Notes under the pieces: model-generated | Told to the model about the DNA's origin: nothing | The model's database searches: none | The model's input: only the letters and a program-made list of their open reading frames with translations | Part shown: piece after piece, positions 18,397-27,159 of the stretch | Numbering within the stretch: position 1 is the stretch's first letter | Layout: each line of letters starts with the position of its first letter | Assembly: GCF_027706725.1 (NCBI RefSeq) | Contig: NZ_JAQFWQ010000002.1 | Location: 95,793-159,792 of the forward strand | Direction: 5' to 3' | Length of the DNA: 64,000 nt | Source: Nocardiopsis endophytica | GTDB lineage: Bacteria; Actinomycetota; Actinomycetes; Streptosporangiales; Streptosporangiaceae | Made by a program: the position numbers and the translations under genes

Positions 18397-18782
18397 GCCT
18401 GGACCACATCAGCGTCATCGTCGACGAGTACGACCCGGCGATCGAGTTCTTCACCAAGGCCCTGGGGTTCGAGCTGGTCGAGGACTCCCCGGCGCTGACG
18501 TCGGCCGAGGGGCGGCCGAAGCGGTGGGTCGTCGTGCGTCCCCCCGGCGGGGGCACGGGGCTCCTCCTCGCGCGCGCCGACGGGGAGCGCCAGACCGCCG
18601 CCGTGGGCGACCAGTGGGCGGGACGCGTGGGGCTCTTCCTGCGTGTGGACGACTTCGACGGTGCCTACGCGCGCATGGTGGAGGCCGGGGTGCGCTTCGT
18701 CAGCGAGCCGCGCAGCGAGCCCTACGGGCGGGTGGCGGTGTTCCTCGACATCGCGGGCAACCGCTGGGACCTGCTGGGCTGA
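18387..18782 (+). CDS. VOC-family (glyoxalase/dioxygenase fold) protein
   Basis: 131 aa, one vicinal-oxygen-chelate unit. MSLDHISVIVDEYDPAIEFFTKALGFELVED opens the fold (His at the metal position) and GRVAVFLDIAGNRWDLLG closes it with the metal-binding acid region. The specific substrate is not predictable. Its start overlaps the upstream stop by 10 nt, yet a TAGAGT -10 suggests its own leaderless promoter. Confidence 0.85.
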   Translation: MEMSLDHISVIVDEYDPAIEFFTKALGFELVEDSPALTSAEGRPKRWVVVRPPGGGTGLLLARADGERQTAAVGDQWAGRVGLFLRVDDFDGAYARMVEAGVRFVSEPRSEPYGRVAVFLDIAGNRWDLLG

Positions 18783-18804
18783 GCAGTGCCCCGGCCAGAT
18801 CCTT

Positions 18805-18866
18805 GTTGATCTCGGGGAAAACGACGCTAAAACCGCGGTTTTAGGGGCGCTTCTCCCGAGATCAAC
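18805..18866. repeat. Palindromic intergenic repeat, copy 2
   Basis: Outer arms GTTGATCTCGGG (18805-18816) and CCCGAGATCAAC (18855-18866) enclose the perfect palindrome CTAAAACCGCGGTTTTAG (18827-18844). It is 53/62 identical to the copy at 10361-10422, gap-free. The right arm supplies the stop codon of the adjacent sigma factor gene (TGA, 18862-18864). It sits between convergent genes and probably ends both transcripts. Confidence 0.85.
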
Positions 18867-19410
18867 GCCGGAGAGCGTCGCGCAGGGCGCGCAGGCCGTA
18901 GTGGAGCCGGGACTTCACCGTGCCCGGCGGGACGCCCAGTTCCTCGGCGGCCTCGCCCACCGAACGGTCCCGCAGGTAGACGAGCACGAGCGCCTCGCGG
19001 TGGTGGTCGGCCAGCCCCGGGAGCACCTGGGCGAGCACGAGGGCGGACAGGGTCGGCTCGGAGGCGTCCGGCACCGCCGGGTCCTCGCCGCGCCCGGCCT
19101 CGACCTCCACCGGGCGGGTGCCGCGCTGGCGGCGGTCGTCGATGACGATGCGGCGGGACACGGTCATCATCCACGCCCACAGCTCGCCGCGCTCCCTGCT
19201 CAGGCCGTCGGCGCGGCGCCAGGCGCGCAGCGCGGCCTCCTGGAAGACGTCCTCGGCCCACTGCTCGTCGCCGCCGGTCAGCAGGCGCACGTTTCGCAGC
19301 AGGGGGGCGCGGAACTCCCGGTAGAGCAGTGCGACGAGCTCGTCGCCGCGGCCGCCGGCCGCCGGTCCGTCCGCGCCCGCCCCGCCCCCGGGTCCGGCGG
19401 ATCCGCGCAC
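18862..19410 (-). CDS. ECF RNA polymerase sigma factor
   Basis: 182 aa. Region 2 (LYREFRAPLLRNVRLLTGGDEQWAEDVFQEAALRAWRRAD, given in two parts: about 28-47 and 48-67) and region 4 (AEELGVPPGTVKSRLHYGLRAL) are complete. GTG start at 19410. No anti-sigma gene is adjacent, which is unusual. The final residues and stop codon come from the arm of the intergenic repeat. The target promoter is unknown. Confidence 0.92.
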   Translation of the reverse strand: MRGSAGPGGGAGADGPAAGGRGDELVALLYREFRAPLLRNVRLLTGGDEQWAEDVFQEAALRAWRRADGLSRERGELWAWMMTVSRRIVIDDRRQRGTRPVEVEAGRGEDPAVPDASEPTLSALVLAQVLPGLADHHREALVLVYLRDRSVGEAAEELGVPPGTVKSRLHYGLRALRDALRR

Positions 19411-19492
19411 AGGGACATGGTCACCGATGAACCATGATCAGGTACACCGATCGGACGAAACCGCACCGAAGGCACGTTCGCACCGTCCGGAC

Positions 19493-20656
19493 CTAAACGT
19501 CCGAATGGGCGTCGCCGCGGATCCGCAGCCGCGCCGGGAGCGGCGCGTCGGACTCCGGGCGCCCCACCCGCCCCGACAGCACCGGGTGCGCGGCCCCGGT
19601 GCACTCCGGGACGGTCGACGGGATGCCGTGCCAGGTCAGGAATCCCAGCAGCGCGAAAAGGTAGGCCTCCTTGGCGTCCGGGTCCACGCCCAGCGCCTCC
19701 GACCCGCGCACCGGGACGGGCGCCAGCGCCGCGCGCAGGCTCTGCATCAGGCCGTGGTTGTGCACGCCGCCCCCGGAGGCCACCGCCTCGCCCACGCCGT
19801 GGGCCTTGCAGGCGTCGGCGATGGTGACGGCGGTCAGGTCGGTCAGCGTGGCGAACACGTCGTCCCAGGAGGCGTCCACCCCGGCGAGGGCCCGCTCCAG
19901 GTAGGCGGTGTTGAACAGCTCCTTGCCGGTGGTCTTGGGGGCGGGGCGGGCGAAGTAGGGCTCGGCGAGGAGGCGCTCCATCAGCTCGGGCACCACCTGC
20001 CCGCGCAGGGCGCGCTCCCCTCCGGCGTCCATCCGCCCGGTGCCGGGCGCCAGCTCGGCGGCGGCGTCGAGGAGGGCGTTGCCGGGGCCGGTGTCGAAGG
20101 CGGTGGGCGGGGCGTCCGGGGAGACGACGGTCAGGTTGGCGATGCCGCCGATGTTCACGGCGGCGGCGGGGGTCCCCAGGCCGGAGAGCCAGAGGACGTC
20201 GAAGACCGAGGCCAGCGGCGCGCCCTGGCCGCCCGCGGCGATGTCGGCGGCGCGCACGTCGGAGACGACGGGCAGGCCGGTGGCCTCGGTGATCCAGGCG
20301 GGCTGGCCGAGCTGGAGCGAGCCCTTGACGGCGCCGTCCTCGACCCAGTGGTAGAGCGTCTGGCCGTGCGAGACGGCGAGGTCGGCGGTGCCGCCGGGGC
20401 ACAGCTCGGCCATGGCGGTCCGGGCGGCGGCGGCGAAGGCGCGCCCGATGCCGGTGTCGATCCGGCAGACCTGTTCGAGCGTGGTCGCGGCGGGCGGGAG
20501 GGCGGCCAGCACCTCGTCCCGGAGGGCGGGCGGGTAGGGGGCGGTGAGGTGGCCGAGCGGGTCGAGGAGGACCTCGCCGCCCTCCAGCCGAAGGTCGGCC
20601 ACCGCGGCATCGATGCCGTCCACCGAGGTCCCTGACGAGAGTCCGATGACGATCAC
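19493..20656 (-). CDS. anmK: Anhydro-N-acetylmuramic acid kinase
   Basis: Phosphorylates and opens 1,6-anhydroMurNAc recovered from peptidoglycan turnover, yielding MurNAc-6-phosphate. Family motifs are GLSSGTSVDGIDAA, VSHGQTLYHW, DVRAADIAAGGQGAPL, NIGGIANLT, FDTGPGNALLDA and SGGGVHN. About 387 aa. Three GTG codons could start it. The one at 20656 has GGAGG 8 nt upstream. It lies about 48 bp after the SDR gene and may be the third gene of that operon. Confidence 0.94.
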   Translation of the reverse strand: MIVIGLSSGTSVDGIDAAVADLRLEGGEVLLDPLGHLTAPYPPALRDEVLAALPPAATTLEQVCRIDTGIGRAFAAAARTAMAELCPGGTADLAVSHGQTLYHWVEDGAVKGSLQLGQPAWITEATGLPVVSDVRAADIAAGGQGAPLASVFDVLWLSGLGTPAAAVNIGGIANLTVVSPDAPPTAFDTGPGNALLDAAAELAPGTGRMDAGGERALRGQVVPELMERLLAEPYFARPAPKTTGKELFNTAYLERALAGVDASWDDVFATLTDLTAVTIADACKAHGVGEAVASGGGVHNHGLMQSLRAALAPVPVRGSEALGVDPDAKEAYLFALLGFLTWHGIPSTVPECTGAAHPVLSGRVGRPESDAPLPARLRIRGDAHSDV

Positions 20657-20704
20657 GGACACCACCTCCGGGGACCGTCATTCCCCGCTTCCGGGAGCCG
20701 ACGC

Positions 20705-21490
20705 TCACGCCCCCCTGAGCCTGGCCCAGGCCTTGCGCATGCCCTTGAGCCAGCGGTCCCGGTCCTGGGCGCGGCGCAGTTCGTAGTCGGCGGCCTCGGG
20801 GTGCGGCAGGATCAGGAAGCGCCCGTCGCGCAGCGCGGCCGCCACGGCCCGGGCGACGTCCTCGGGCTCCAGGTACTCCCCGCCCAGGCGGGTGGAGGCC
20901 GAGGCGCCGTCCCCGGCGGTCATGGCGGTATTGACCCCCTGCGGGCACAGGCACGACACCCCGATGCCGTCGTCGGCGTGGCGGATGGCCAGCCATTCGG
21001 CCAGTGCCACCGCGCCGTGCTTGGTGACCGTGTAGGGGGCGGTGTCGAGGTTGGTCAGCAGCCCCGCGGCGGACGCGGTCACCATGAAGTGGCCGCCGCG
21101 CCCCGCCATCCGCGGGAACAGGGCGCGCGCCGCGTACACGTGCGCCATGACGTGCACCCGCCAGGACAGGTCCCAGTCGGCGTCGTCGCCCAGGCCCGCG
21201 CCCGCGCCGACACCGGCGTTGGAGCACCACAGGTCGATCGGCCCGACCCGGTCCCAGATGCGGTCGACGACGGCGGCGACGGCCCGCTCGTCGGTGACGT
21301 CGAAGGCCTCCCAGGAGGCGCGTGGGCCGAGTGCGCCGGCGGCCGCGCGGGCGCGGTCGGCGTCCCGGTCGGCGATGACGACGTGCGCCGCGCCGTCGGC
21401 GATCAGCCGGGCGGCGACGGCGCGGCCGATGCCTCCGGCGGCGCCGGTGACGACCGCGTTGGTTCCGGGGACGGAGAAGGGTCCGGGCAC
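20705..21490 (-). CDS. Short-chain dehydrogenase/reductase
   Basis: 261 aa classical SDR. It has the cofactor loop TGAAGGIGRAV, NAG (SNAGVGAG), the catalytic Ser (TASAAG) and Tyr-x3-Lys (YTVTK). The GTG at 21490 follows GAGGAG by 6 nt; an earlier in-frame start would add a proline-rich stretch foreign to the family. It begins 40 bp after the quinone oxidoreductase gene, so the two are co-transcribed. Substrate unknown. Confidence 0.9.
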   Translation of the reverse strand: MPGPFSVPGTNAVVTGAAGGIGRAVAARLIADGAAHVVIADRDADRARAAAGALGPRASWEAFDVTDERAVAAVVDRIWDRVGPIDLWCSNAGVGAGAGLGDDADWDLSWRVHVMAHVYAARALFPRMAGRGGHFMVTASAAGLLTNLDTAPYTVTKHGAVALAEWLAIRHADDGIGVSCLCPQGVNTAMTAGDGASASTRLGGEYLEPEDVARAVAAALRDGRFLILPHPEAADYELRRAQDRDRWLKGMRKAWARLRGA

Positions 21491-21530
21491 GGGGGGCTCC
21501 TCGGGGAGTGGCGGGCGGGGGCGGCCGGGC

Positions 21531-22520
21531 TCAGGCGGAGGGGGCGAAGACCAGCCGCCCGACGGTCGACCCGTCGGCGAGCCGCTGTACCCCGTCGGCC
21601 AGGGCACCGAACCCGACGCGCTCGCTCACCAGCGGCTTGACCAGGCCCTTGTCGGCGAGCTCGGTGAGGCGGCGGTGGGCCTCGGGGACCAGCTCGGGGG
21701 CGCGGCGCTGGTAGAGCCCCCAGTGCAGGCCCAGCAGCGAGTAGTTCTTGATCAGCACGTGGTTGAGCGCCTGCTCGGGGATGGTCCCCGAGGCGAAGCC
21801 GATGATCACGATCCGGCCCTCGAAGGCGATGCACTTGGTGGAACGGGCGAAGGAGTCGCCGCCGACCGGGTCGAAGACCACGTCGGCGCCGCGTCCGCCG
21901 GTCTCGGCCTTGACGACCTCGACGAAGTCCTCCGAGCGCCGGTCGACCACGACGTCGGCGCCGAGGTCGGCGGCGACACGGGCCTTGTCGGGCCCTCCGG
22001 CCACGCCGATGACCCGGGCGCCCGCGGCCTTGGCGAGCTGGACCGCGGCGCTGCCCACGCCGCCGGCGGCGGCGTGGACCAGGACGGTCTCGCCGGGCTG
22101 CAGGGCGGCGCGGCGGTGCAGGGCGAACCAGCCGGTCTGGTAGCCGATGAAGAGGGAGGCGGCCTCGTCGTCGCCGAGGGAGGCGGGGGCGGGGAAGACT
22201 GCGTCTGCGGGCATGAGGGCGTACTCGGCGAAGGCCCCGTCGGGGAGCGCGGCGCCGCCGAGGACGCGGGTGCCGGGCGGCGGGGCGTCGGTGCCGGGGC
22301 CCGCCTGGACGACCTCGCCGCACAGCTCCACGCCGGGGGTGAAGGGCGGGTCGGGCCTGACCTGGTAGGTGCCGCGGCACAGCAGGGCGTCGGGGAAGTT
22401 GACGGCGGCGGACCGGACGCGGACGAGGACCTGCCCTTCCGCGGGCTCGGGGCGGGGGGTGTCCTCCACCTGCAGGACGTCCGCGGGCTCGCCGGGACCG
22501 TGTACGCGCAACGCCTTCAC
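21531..22520 (-). CDS. NADPH:quinone oxidoreductase family protein
   Basis: 329 aa zinc-free medium-chain reductase. The domain start is LRVHGPGEPADVLQ, NFPDALLCRGTYQ is typical of the family, and the NADPH loop is AAAGGVGSAAVQLA. No zinc-binding cysteine cluster. GTG start with GGAGG. Upstream is a TetR-like palindrome (22545-22560). The acyl-related or quinone substrate is not determined. Confidence 0.9.
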   Translation of the reverse strand: MKALRVHGPGEPADVLQVEDTPRPEPAEGQVLVRVRSAAVNFPDALLCRGTYQVRPDPPFTPGVELCGEVVQAGPGTDAPPPGTRVLGGAALPDGAFAEYALMPADAVFPAPASLGDDEAASLFIGYQTGWFALHRRAALQPGETVLVHAAAGGVGSAAVQLAKAAGARVIGVAGGPDKARVAADLGADVVVDRRSEDFVEVVKAETGGRGADVVFDPVGGDSFARSTKCIAFEGRIVIIGFASGTIPEQALNHVLIKNYSLLGLHWGLYQRRAPELVPEAHRRLTELADKGLVKPLVSERVGFGALADGVQRLADGSTVGRLVFAPSA

Positions 22521-22544
22521 TGCCGCCTCCGCCGTATGAGGGGA

Positions 22545-22560
22545 TACCAACCGGTCGGTA
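22545..22560. promoter_or_regulatory. TetR-type operator upstream of the quinone oxidoreductase operon
   Basis: TACCAACCGGTCGGTA is a 16-bp dyad with a single mismatched pair (TACCnACCGGTnGGTA). It lies 25 bp upstream of the start, where a repressor would block transcription. No TetR gene is adjacent, so the regulator must act from elsewhere. Confidence 0.55.
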
Positions 22561-22614
22561 ATCATCGACGGCCAGTGAACCGCGCCCCCGTCCCCGCGGT
22601 CAAGGGGCGCGGGG

Positions 22615-23541
22615 TCAGCGGACCACGACGACCGGGCCGTGGGCCCCGTGGAGGACGGACTGGCTCACCGACCCCAGCAGCAGGCCCCGGAAGCCTCCCC
22701 TGCCGCGCGAGCCCACGACGATCAGGTCGGCCGGGGTCGCCTCCTCCAGCAGCGCCACCACCGGGTGCGCCCGCACCGTGCGCACGTCCACCACCACCCT
22801 GGGGTGCCGCGCGCGCAGGTCCTCCATCGCGGCCTCGGCGGTCCGCCGCGCCGCCGCCTCCACCGCCTCGTCGTCGAAGGCCTCCGGCGGCACCGGCCCC
22901 ACCGACGAGGCGAACGCCGCCATCGGCTGCCAGGCGCAGATCGCCACGACCTCCGACCCGCTCCGCTCCGCCTGCCGGAACGCGAACGCCAGCGCCCGGC
23001 CACCGGTCTCGGAGCCGTCCACGCCCACGACGATCCGCCCGCGCCGCCCCTCGGCCGTCTCGTGGTGCTTGGGCAGCACCACGGTGGGCACCGGCGACTT
23101 GGCCGCCAGCTCCACCCCCACCGACCCCACGAAGGCCGAGGCGAGCCCGCCGAGCCCGCGCGACCCCACGACCACGCAGGCCACGCCGGGCTCCGACGCG
23201 GCCTCCAACAGGGCCTGCGCCGGGCGCTCCCCGACCTCGCGGGTCTCCACCGACAGCTCCGGGAACAGCCGCAGCACCCAGTCCCGCGCGTACGCCAGCA
23301 GCGCGCGGGCGTCGTGCTGCCGCGGCGACTCCTCGCCGTCGCCGCCGTCGCCGCCGTCCCCGTTCCTGCGGAGCAGCTCACCGAACGGCCCCTCCGAGTC
23401 CGGCGGCCACACGGCGGTGACGATGCGGACGCCGAGTCCGTAGGTCATCGCCTGATTGGCCGACCATTCCAGCGCGTACCGGCTGGAGTCGGAACCGTCC
23501 ACACCGACGACCACCCAGCGCGGGTCCTCTCCGGTGTCCAT
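22615..23541 (-). CDS. Tandem-domain universal stress protein
   Basis: 308 aa, two UspA domains. Each has the ATP-binding pattern G-x2-G-x9-G-S: GSRGLGGLASAFVGSVG in the first half and GSRGRGGFRGLLLGSVS in the second. Both begin VVVGVDGS-like. A short (GDG)3-type insertion near residue 65 is encoded by a small DNA repeat. ATG 23541 is the natural start of the first domain. It is divergent from the response regulator gene; a role in dormancy or stress is family knowledge only. Confidence 0.92.
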   Translation of the reverse strand: MDTGEDPRWVVVGVDGSDSSRYALEWSANQAMTYGLGVRIVTAVWPPDSEGPFGELLRRNGDGGDGGDGEESPRQHDARALLAYARDWVLRLFPELSVETREVGERPAQALLEAASEPGVACVVVGSRGLGGLASAFVGSVGVELAAKSPVPTVVLPKHHETAEGRRGRIVVGVDGSETGGRALAFAFRQAERSGSEVVAICAWQPMAAFASSVGPVPPEAFDDEAVEAAARRTAEAAMEDLRARHPRVVVDVRTVRAHPVVALLEEATPADLIVVGSRGRGGFRGLLLGSVSQSVLHGAHGPVVVVR

Positions 23542-23739
23542 ATCGCCTGCCTCGCTCTCCCGGTCGGGTCCCCCGTCGTCCGGCACGGCCGCCCCGCCCC
23601 GATGCGGGCGGCCACCGGGTACCTACCCCGGCGGCCCCCGGGGCAGCCGGGCCGAAGGTTGTCCCGTCCATCACCCTCCCTGCTCACGGGGGTGCGGCGG
23701 CCGTGTCCTCTTACCGTCGTCTCACCCGGATGGGCGAAC

Positions 23740-24471
23740 ATGTCCTCCATGACGTCCGCCAGTGCCCCCGCCGGTCGCGTGCTCCTCGCCGACGACGACC
23801 GCGCCATCCGCGAATCCCTGGAACGCGCCCTCATGCTGGAGGGCTACGAGGTCCTGACCGCCGAGGACGGCGTGCAGGCGCTCACCGCCGCGCACGCCGA
23901 ACCGGTCGACCTGCTGGTGCTCGACGTGATGATGCCCGGCGTCGACGGCCTGGGCGTGACCCGGGTGCTGCGGGCCGAGGGCGACCGGCGGCCCATCCTC
24001 ATGCTCACCGCGCGGGTGGAGACCTCCGACCGGGTGGCCGGGCTCGACGCGGGCGCCGACGACTACCTGCCCAAGCCGTTCGAGCTGGACGAGCTGATGG
24101 CGCGCATCCGGGCGCTGCTGCGCCGCGCCGCCCCCGCCTCCGCCGACGACGGCGAGCGCCCCGAGCCGGTGCTGCAGGTCGGCGACCTGCGGCTGGACCC
24201 GGCGGCGCGGCGCGTCTGGCGGGCCGGGCGCGAGGTGGAGCTGTCCAAGACCGAGTTCGACCTGCTGGAGCTGCTGGCGCGCAACGCGGGGATCGTGCTC
24301 GACCACCCCACCATCTACGACCGCATCTGGGGGTACGACTTCGGCCCGGACTCCAAGAACCTCGCCGTGTACATCAGCTACCTGCGGCGCAAGCTGGACG
24401 CACCGGACGCGCCGCCGCTGATCCAGACCGTGCGCGGCGTCGGCTACACGCTGCGCCCCCAGGAGGGCTGA
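23740..24471 (+). CDS. OmpR-family response regulator (MprA-like)
   Basis: Receiver domain (acidic DDD near 18-20, phospho-acceptor Asp62 in LVLDVMMPG, Lys in LPKPF) and C-terminal winged helix ending TVRGVGYTLR. The receiver closely resembles mycobacterial MprA. Two ATGs 9 nt apart (23740, 23749) could start it; the first has a GGATGG-like site. The sensor kinase gene begins 3 nt after the stop, forming a typical pair. Confidence 0.92.
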   Translation: MSSMTSASAPAGRVLLADDDRAIRESLERALMLEGYEVLTAEDGVQALTAAHAEPVDLLVLDVMMPGVDGLGVTRVLRAEGDRRPILMLTARVETSDRVAGLDAGADDYLPKPFELDELMARIRALLRRAAPASADDGERPEPVLQVGDLRLDPAARRVWRAGREVELSKTEFDLLELLARNAGIVLDHPTIYDRIWGYDFGPDSKNLAVYISYLRRKLDAPDAPPLIQTVRGVGYTLRPQEG

Positions 24472-24474
24472 GGG

Positions 24475-25905
24475 ATGCGCCGGCGGCTGGCGGTGCTCCG
24501 GCGGCGCGCGGCGGTGCTCGCCCGGTACGCGGCGTCGCCGGAGCGGTGGCGGCTGGGCACCAAGTTCGCGGCGGCCTTCGCCGTGGTCGCCGCCGCCGCC
24601 AGCCTGCTCACCGGCACCCTGGCCTACAGCACGGCGTCGGTGCTGATCCGCACCGACGCCCGGGAGCAGTTCCAGGCCACCGCCGAGCGCCTGGCCGCCG
24701 ACGTCAGCCGCCCCGCGGCCGAGCTGGACGCGGGGCAGACGCTCACCTTCCTGCACTCGGACGACTTCACCTACCCGGGGGTGACCTCCAGCGGGTCGGT
24801 GGCGGTCCCGGTCGGGGCCGACCGGTCGATCGAGGTCCTGCCGGTGCGCGCCGACGACCGGGCGGTGGCGGCGGAGACGGAGGCCGGGCTGGTGCACACC
24901 CGCGAGGACAGTGCGAACGGTGAGGACTACCGGATCGCGACGGTGTCCCTGGGCGGCGGGCGCGGCGCGATCCAGATCGGCCAGCGGCTCTCCCCGATGG
25001 AGCGCATGCTGGACGTGCTCGCCCTGCAGATCACCGTGGTGGGGGCGGGCGTGCTGGTGGTCGCCGCCGGGGCCGGGTGGCTGCTGGCGCGGCGGGTCAC
25101 CAAGCGGCTGGTGCGCCTGACCGACACCGCCGAGCAGGTGCGCACGACCGGGCGCCTGGACCTGGTGGCGCCGGAGGGCGGCGCGTCCCCGGACGAGGTC
25201 GGCCGGCTCGGGCGGGCGTTCAACGCGATGCTGACCCGGCTGGCGGGCGCCGAGGCCGAGCAGCGGCGCCTGGTGCAGAACGCCTCGCACGAGCTGCGCA
25301 CACCGCTGACCAGCCTGCGCACCAACGTCAGTGTGATGCGCTCCTTCGACCGGCTGGGGCCCGACGCCCAGCAGCGGCTCGTCGACGACCTCCAAGGGGA
25401 GACGCGGGAGCTGTCCAAGCTCGTCGACGAGCTGGTGCAGCTGGCGACCGGGACCCGCGAGGACGAGGCGGGCGCGGACGTGGAGCTGGGGCCGCTGGCC
25501 GAGCGCGTGGCCGACCGGGCGCGGCGGCGTACGGGCCGGGAGGTGGTGGTCGACGCCGACGGGAGCACGGTGCACGGGCGCCCGACGGCGCTGGAGCGCG
25601 CGCTGTCCAACCCGGTGGAGAACGCGGCGAAGTTCGACACGGAGAGCGGCGGGCCCATCGAGATCGTGGTCCGGGAGGGCCGGGTGGAGGTGCGCGACCG
25701 GGGTCCGGGGATCGCCCCGGAGGAGGTGGAGCACGTGTTCGAGCGCTTCTACCGGTCGGACGCCGCCCGCGCGCTGCCGGGGTCGGGGCTGGGCCTGTCC
25801 ATGGTCAAGGAGATCGTGCACGCCCACGGGGGGACGGTGTTCGCCGCCAACCGCGAGGGCGGCGGGGCGATCATCGGGTTCACCCTGCCGACCGTGGAGC
25901 GCTAG
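24475..25905 (+). CDS. Sensor histidine kinase (MprB-like)
   Basis: 476 aa. TM helices near 30-52 and 184-205 flank an extracytoplasmic sensor of about 130 residues, followed by HAMP, HisKA with His272 in NASHELRTPLT, and an ATPase domain with N box (NPVENAAKF), G1 (DRGPGIAP) and G2 (GSGLGLSMV). The N box reads NPVEN rather than NLxxN. Partner of the preceding regulator; in mycobacteria the homologous pair senses envelope stress. Confidence 0.93.
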   Translation: MRRRLAVLRRRAAVLARYAASPERWRLGTKFAAAFAVVAAAASLLTGTLAYSTASVLIRTDAREQFQATAERLAADVSRPAAELDAGQTLTFLHSDDFTYPGVTSSGSVAVPVGADRSIEVLPVRADDRAVAAETEAGLVHTREDSANGEDYRIATVSLGGGRGAIQIGQRLSPMERMLDVLALQITVVGAGVLVVAAGAGWLLARRVTKRLVRLTDTAEQVRTTGRLDLVAPEGGASPDEVGRLGRAFNAMLTRLAGAEAEQRRLVQNASHELRTPLTSLRTNVSVMRSFDRLGPDAQQRLVDDLQGETRELSKLVDELVQLATGTREDEAGADVELGPLAERVADRARRRTGREVVVDADGSTVHGRPTALERALSNPVENAAKFDTESGGPIEIVVREGRVEVRDRGPGIAPEEVEHVFERFYRSDAARALPGSGLGLSMVKEIVHAHGGTVFAANREGGGAIIGFTLPTVER

Positions 25906-26265
25906 ACGGCCGCACGCCTATACTCACCCCCGGGAAGGTGGCACATCTCACTTCCCATCCCCCTCTCGGAGCGATCCCGGCGTCTTCGGAACCGGTCGGT
26001 CGTCTCCGGCCGATAACCCCGTAGGGAGCGGCGGAGGCGCGCACCGCGCCGAGGCGTGATTCGTCCCCTTCGCGCACACGCGGGTCCGTGCTCTGCAGTA
26101 ACCTCGACACGCCCCCGTCTGCGCGCGTTCCCCCGCCCAGACCTCCCAGGTCCTCCCGGCGGCGGGGGCGGTGACAAGGCGATGTGACGCAGCCCCGCGA
26201 CGGGGGTCCGCCCGATTCGGGCGGGCGCCGCGCCAGGCGGGCACCCGACACGAAGGGCGGGATCG
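25906..26265. other. 360-bp spacer upstream of the DMT transporter
   Basis: No coding potential is seen on either strand beyond neighbouring shadows. It holds a 17-bp perfect palindrome, CCGCCCGA-T-TCGGGCGG (26208-26224), about 40 bp before the transporter start, and a GGCGCG/CGCGCC hairpin near 26035-26051. The length would allow a structured leader, but no known riboswitch consensus was recognised. Confidence 0.4.
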
Positions 26266-27159
26266 ATGACGTGGGCCGTCGCCGCGGCGCTGGCCGGCGC
26301 GTTCTCCGTGGCCGCCGGCGCCGCCGTGCACGACCGGGCGCTGTTGACCGCCCCCATCCGCGGAATCGGGCAGCTCGCCCTGCTGCGCGCGCTGATGCGC
26401 ATGCCCGTGTGGTGGCTCGGCACCCTGCTGACGATGGGCGGCATCATCGCCCACCTGTGGGCGCTCACCCAGGCGCCCCTGGTGGTGATCCAGCCGATCG
26501 GCATCACCGGCCTGCTGTTCGCCGTCGTGCTCTCCGCCGTCTTCCGGCGGCGCCGCCCCAGTCCCGCGCAGGTGCTGGGCTCCCTGGCGGTCAGCATCGC
26601 CCTGGCCGGGCTCCTCACCACCGTCCCGCACGCGCAGGGCCGCGCCCCCGACGCGATGGGCCTGACCGAGATCGCCGTCATCGCGGGCACCGCCATGGCG
26701 CTGTGCGTCGCGGTGGGGCGGACCCGGCGCGGCGCCCTGCGGGCCGGCTCCTTCGCGCTGGCCAGCGGCATCGCCTACGCCGCCACCTCGGCCTTCGGCC
26801 GGGTGATCGGCATCGCCGCGCTGTCCGACCCCTTCGCCGCGCTGCAGCCGATGACCATGGTCGCCGTCGGCATCGGCCTCACCGGCGGCCTGATCATGCA
26901 GAACGCCTACCGCACCGACCACTTCACCCTGGCCTACGCCACCCTGATGCTCAGCGACCCGATCGCGGCCACCTTCATCGGCGTGGCCTACTTCGGCGAG
27001 CGCCTGCCCACCGACCCCGCGCACGCCGCGGTCGCGGCCGGGGCGGCGGTGCTGGGCGCCGTGGGGGTGGTGACCCTGGCCCGCGCCTCCGGCCCGCAGC
27101 GGCCCGCGCGGACCGGTCAGCCGCCGCGCAGCGACGACCTGAGCGCGACGTCGGCGTAG
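26266..27159 (+). CDS. DMT-superfamily (EamA-like) membrane transporter
   Basis: 297 aa with about nine to ten hydrophobic helices in two similar halves, typical of the drug/metabolite transporter superfamily. The substrate is unknown. The start follows GGGCGGGATCG. Its 3' end overlaps the convergent glycosyltransferase gene by 43 bp, so the two transcripts are complementary at their tails. Confidence 0.8.
   Translation: MTWAVAAALAGAFSVAAGAAVHDRALLTAPIRGIGQLALLRALMRMPVWWLGTLLTMGGIIAHLWALTQAPLVVIQPIGITGLLFAVVLSAVFRRRRPSPAQVLGSLAVSIALAGLLTTVPHAQGRAPDAMGLTEIAVIAGTAMALCVAVGRTRRGALRAGSFALASGIAYAATSAFGRVIGIAALSDPFAALQPMTMVAVGIGLTGGLIMQNAYRTDHFTLAYATLMLSDPIAATFIGVAYFGERLPTDPAHAAVAAGAAVLGAVGVVTLARASGPQRPARTGQPPRSDDLSATSA

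Noticed and set aside
22639..23739. In-frame upstream extension of the response regulator gene by about 365 codons
   Set aside because: The extension is antisense to the universal stress protein gene and lacks domain character. The receiver domain starts normally near 23740-23749.
25906..26265. Riboswitch upstream of the DMT transporter
   Set aside because: Length and hairpins are suggestive, but no consensus core of a known class (c-di-AMP, Mg2+, guanidine) could be recognised. A covariance-model search would decide.
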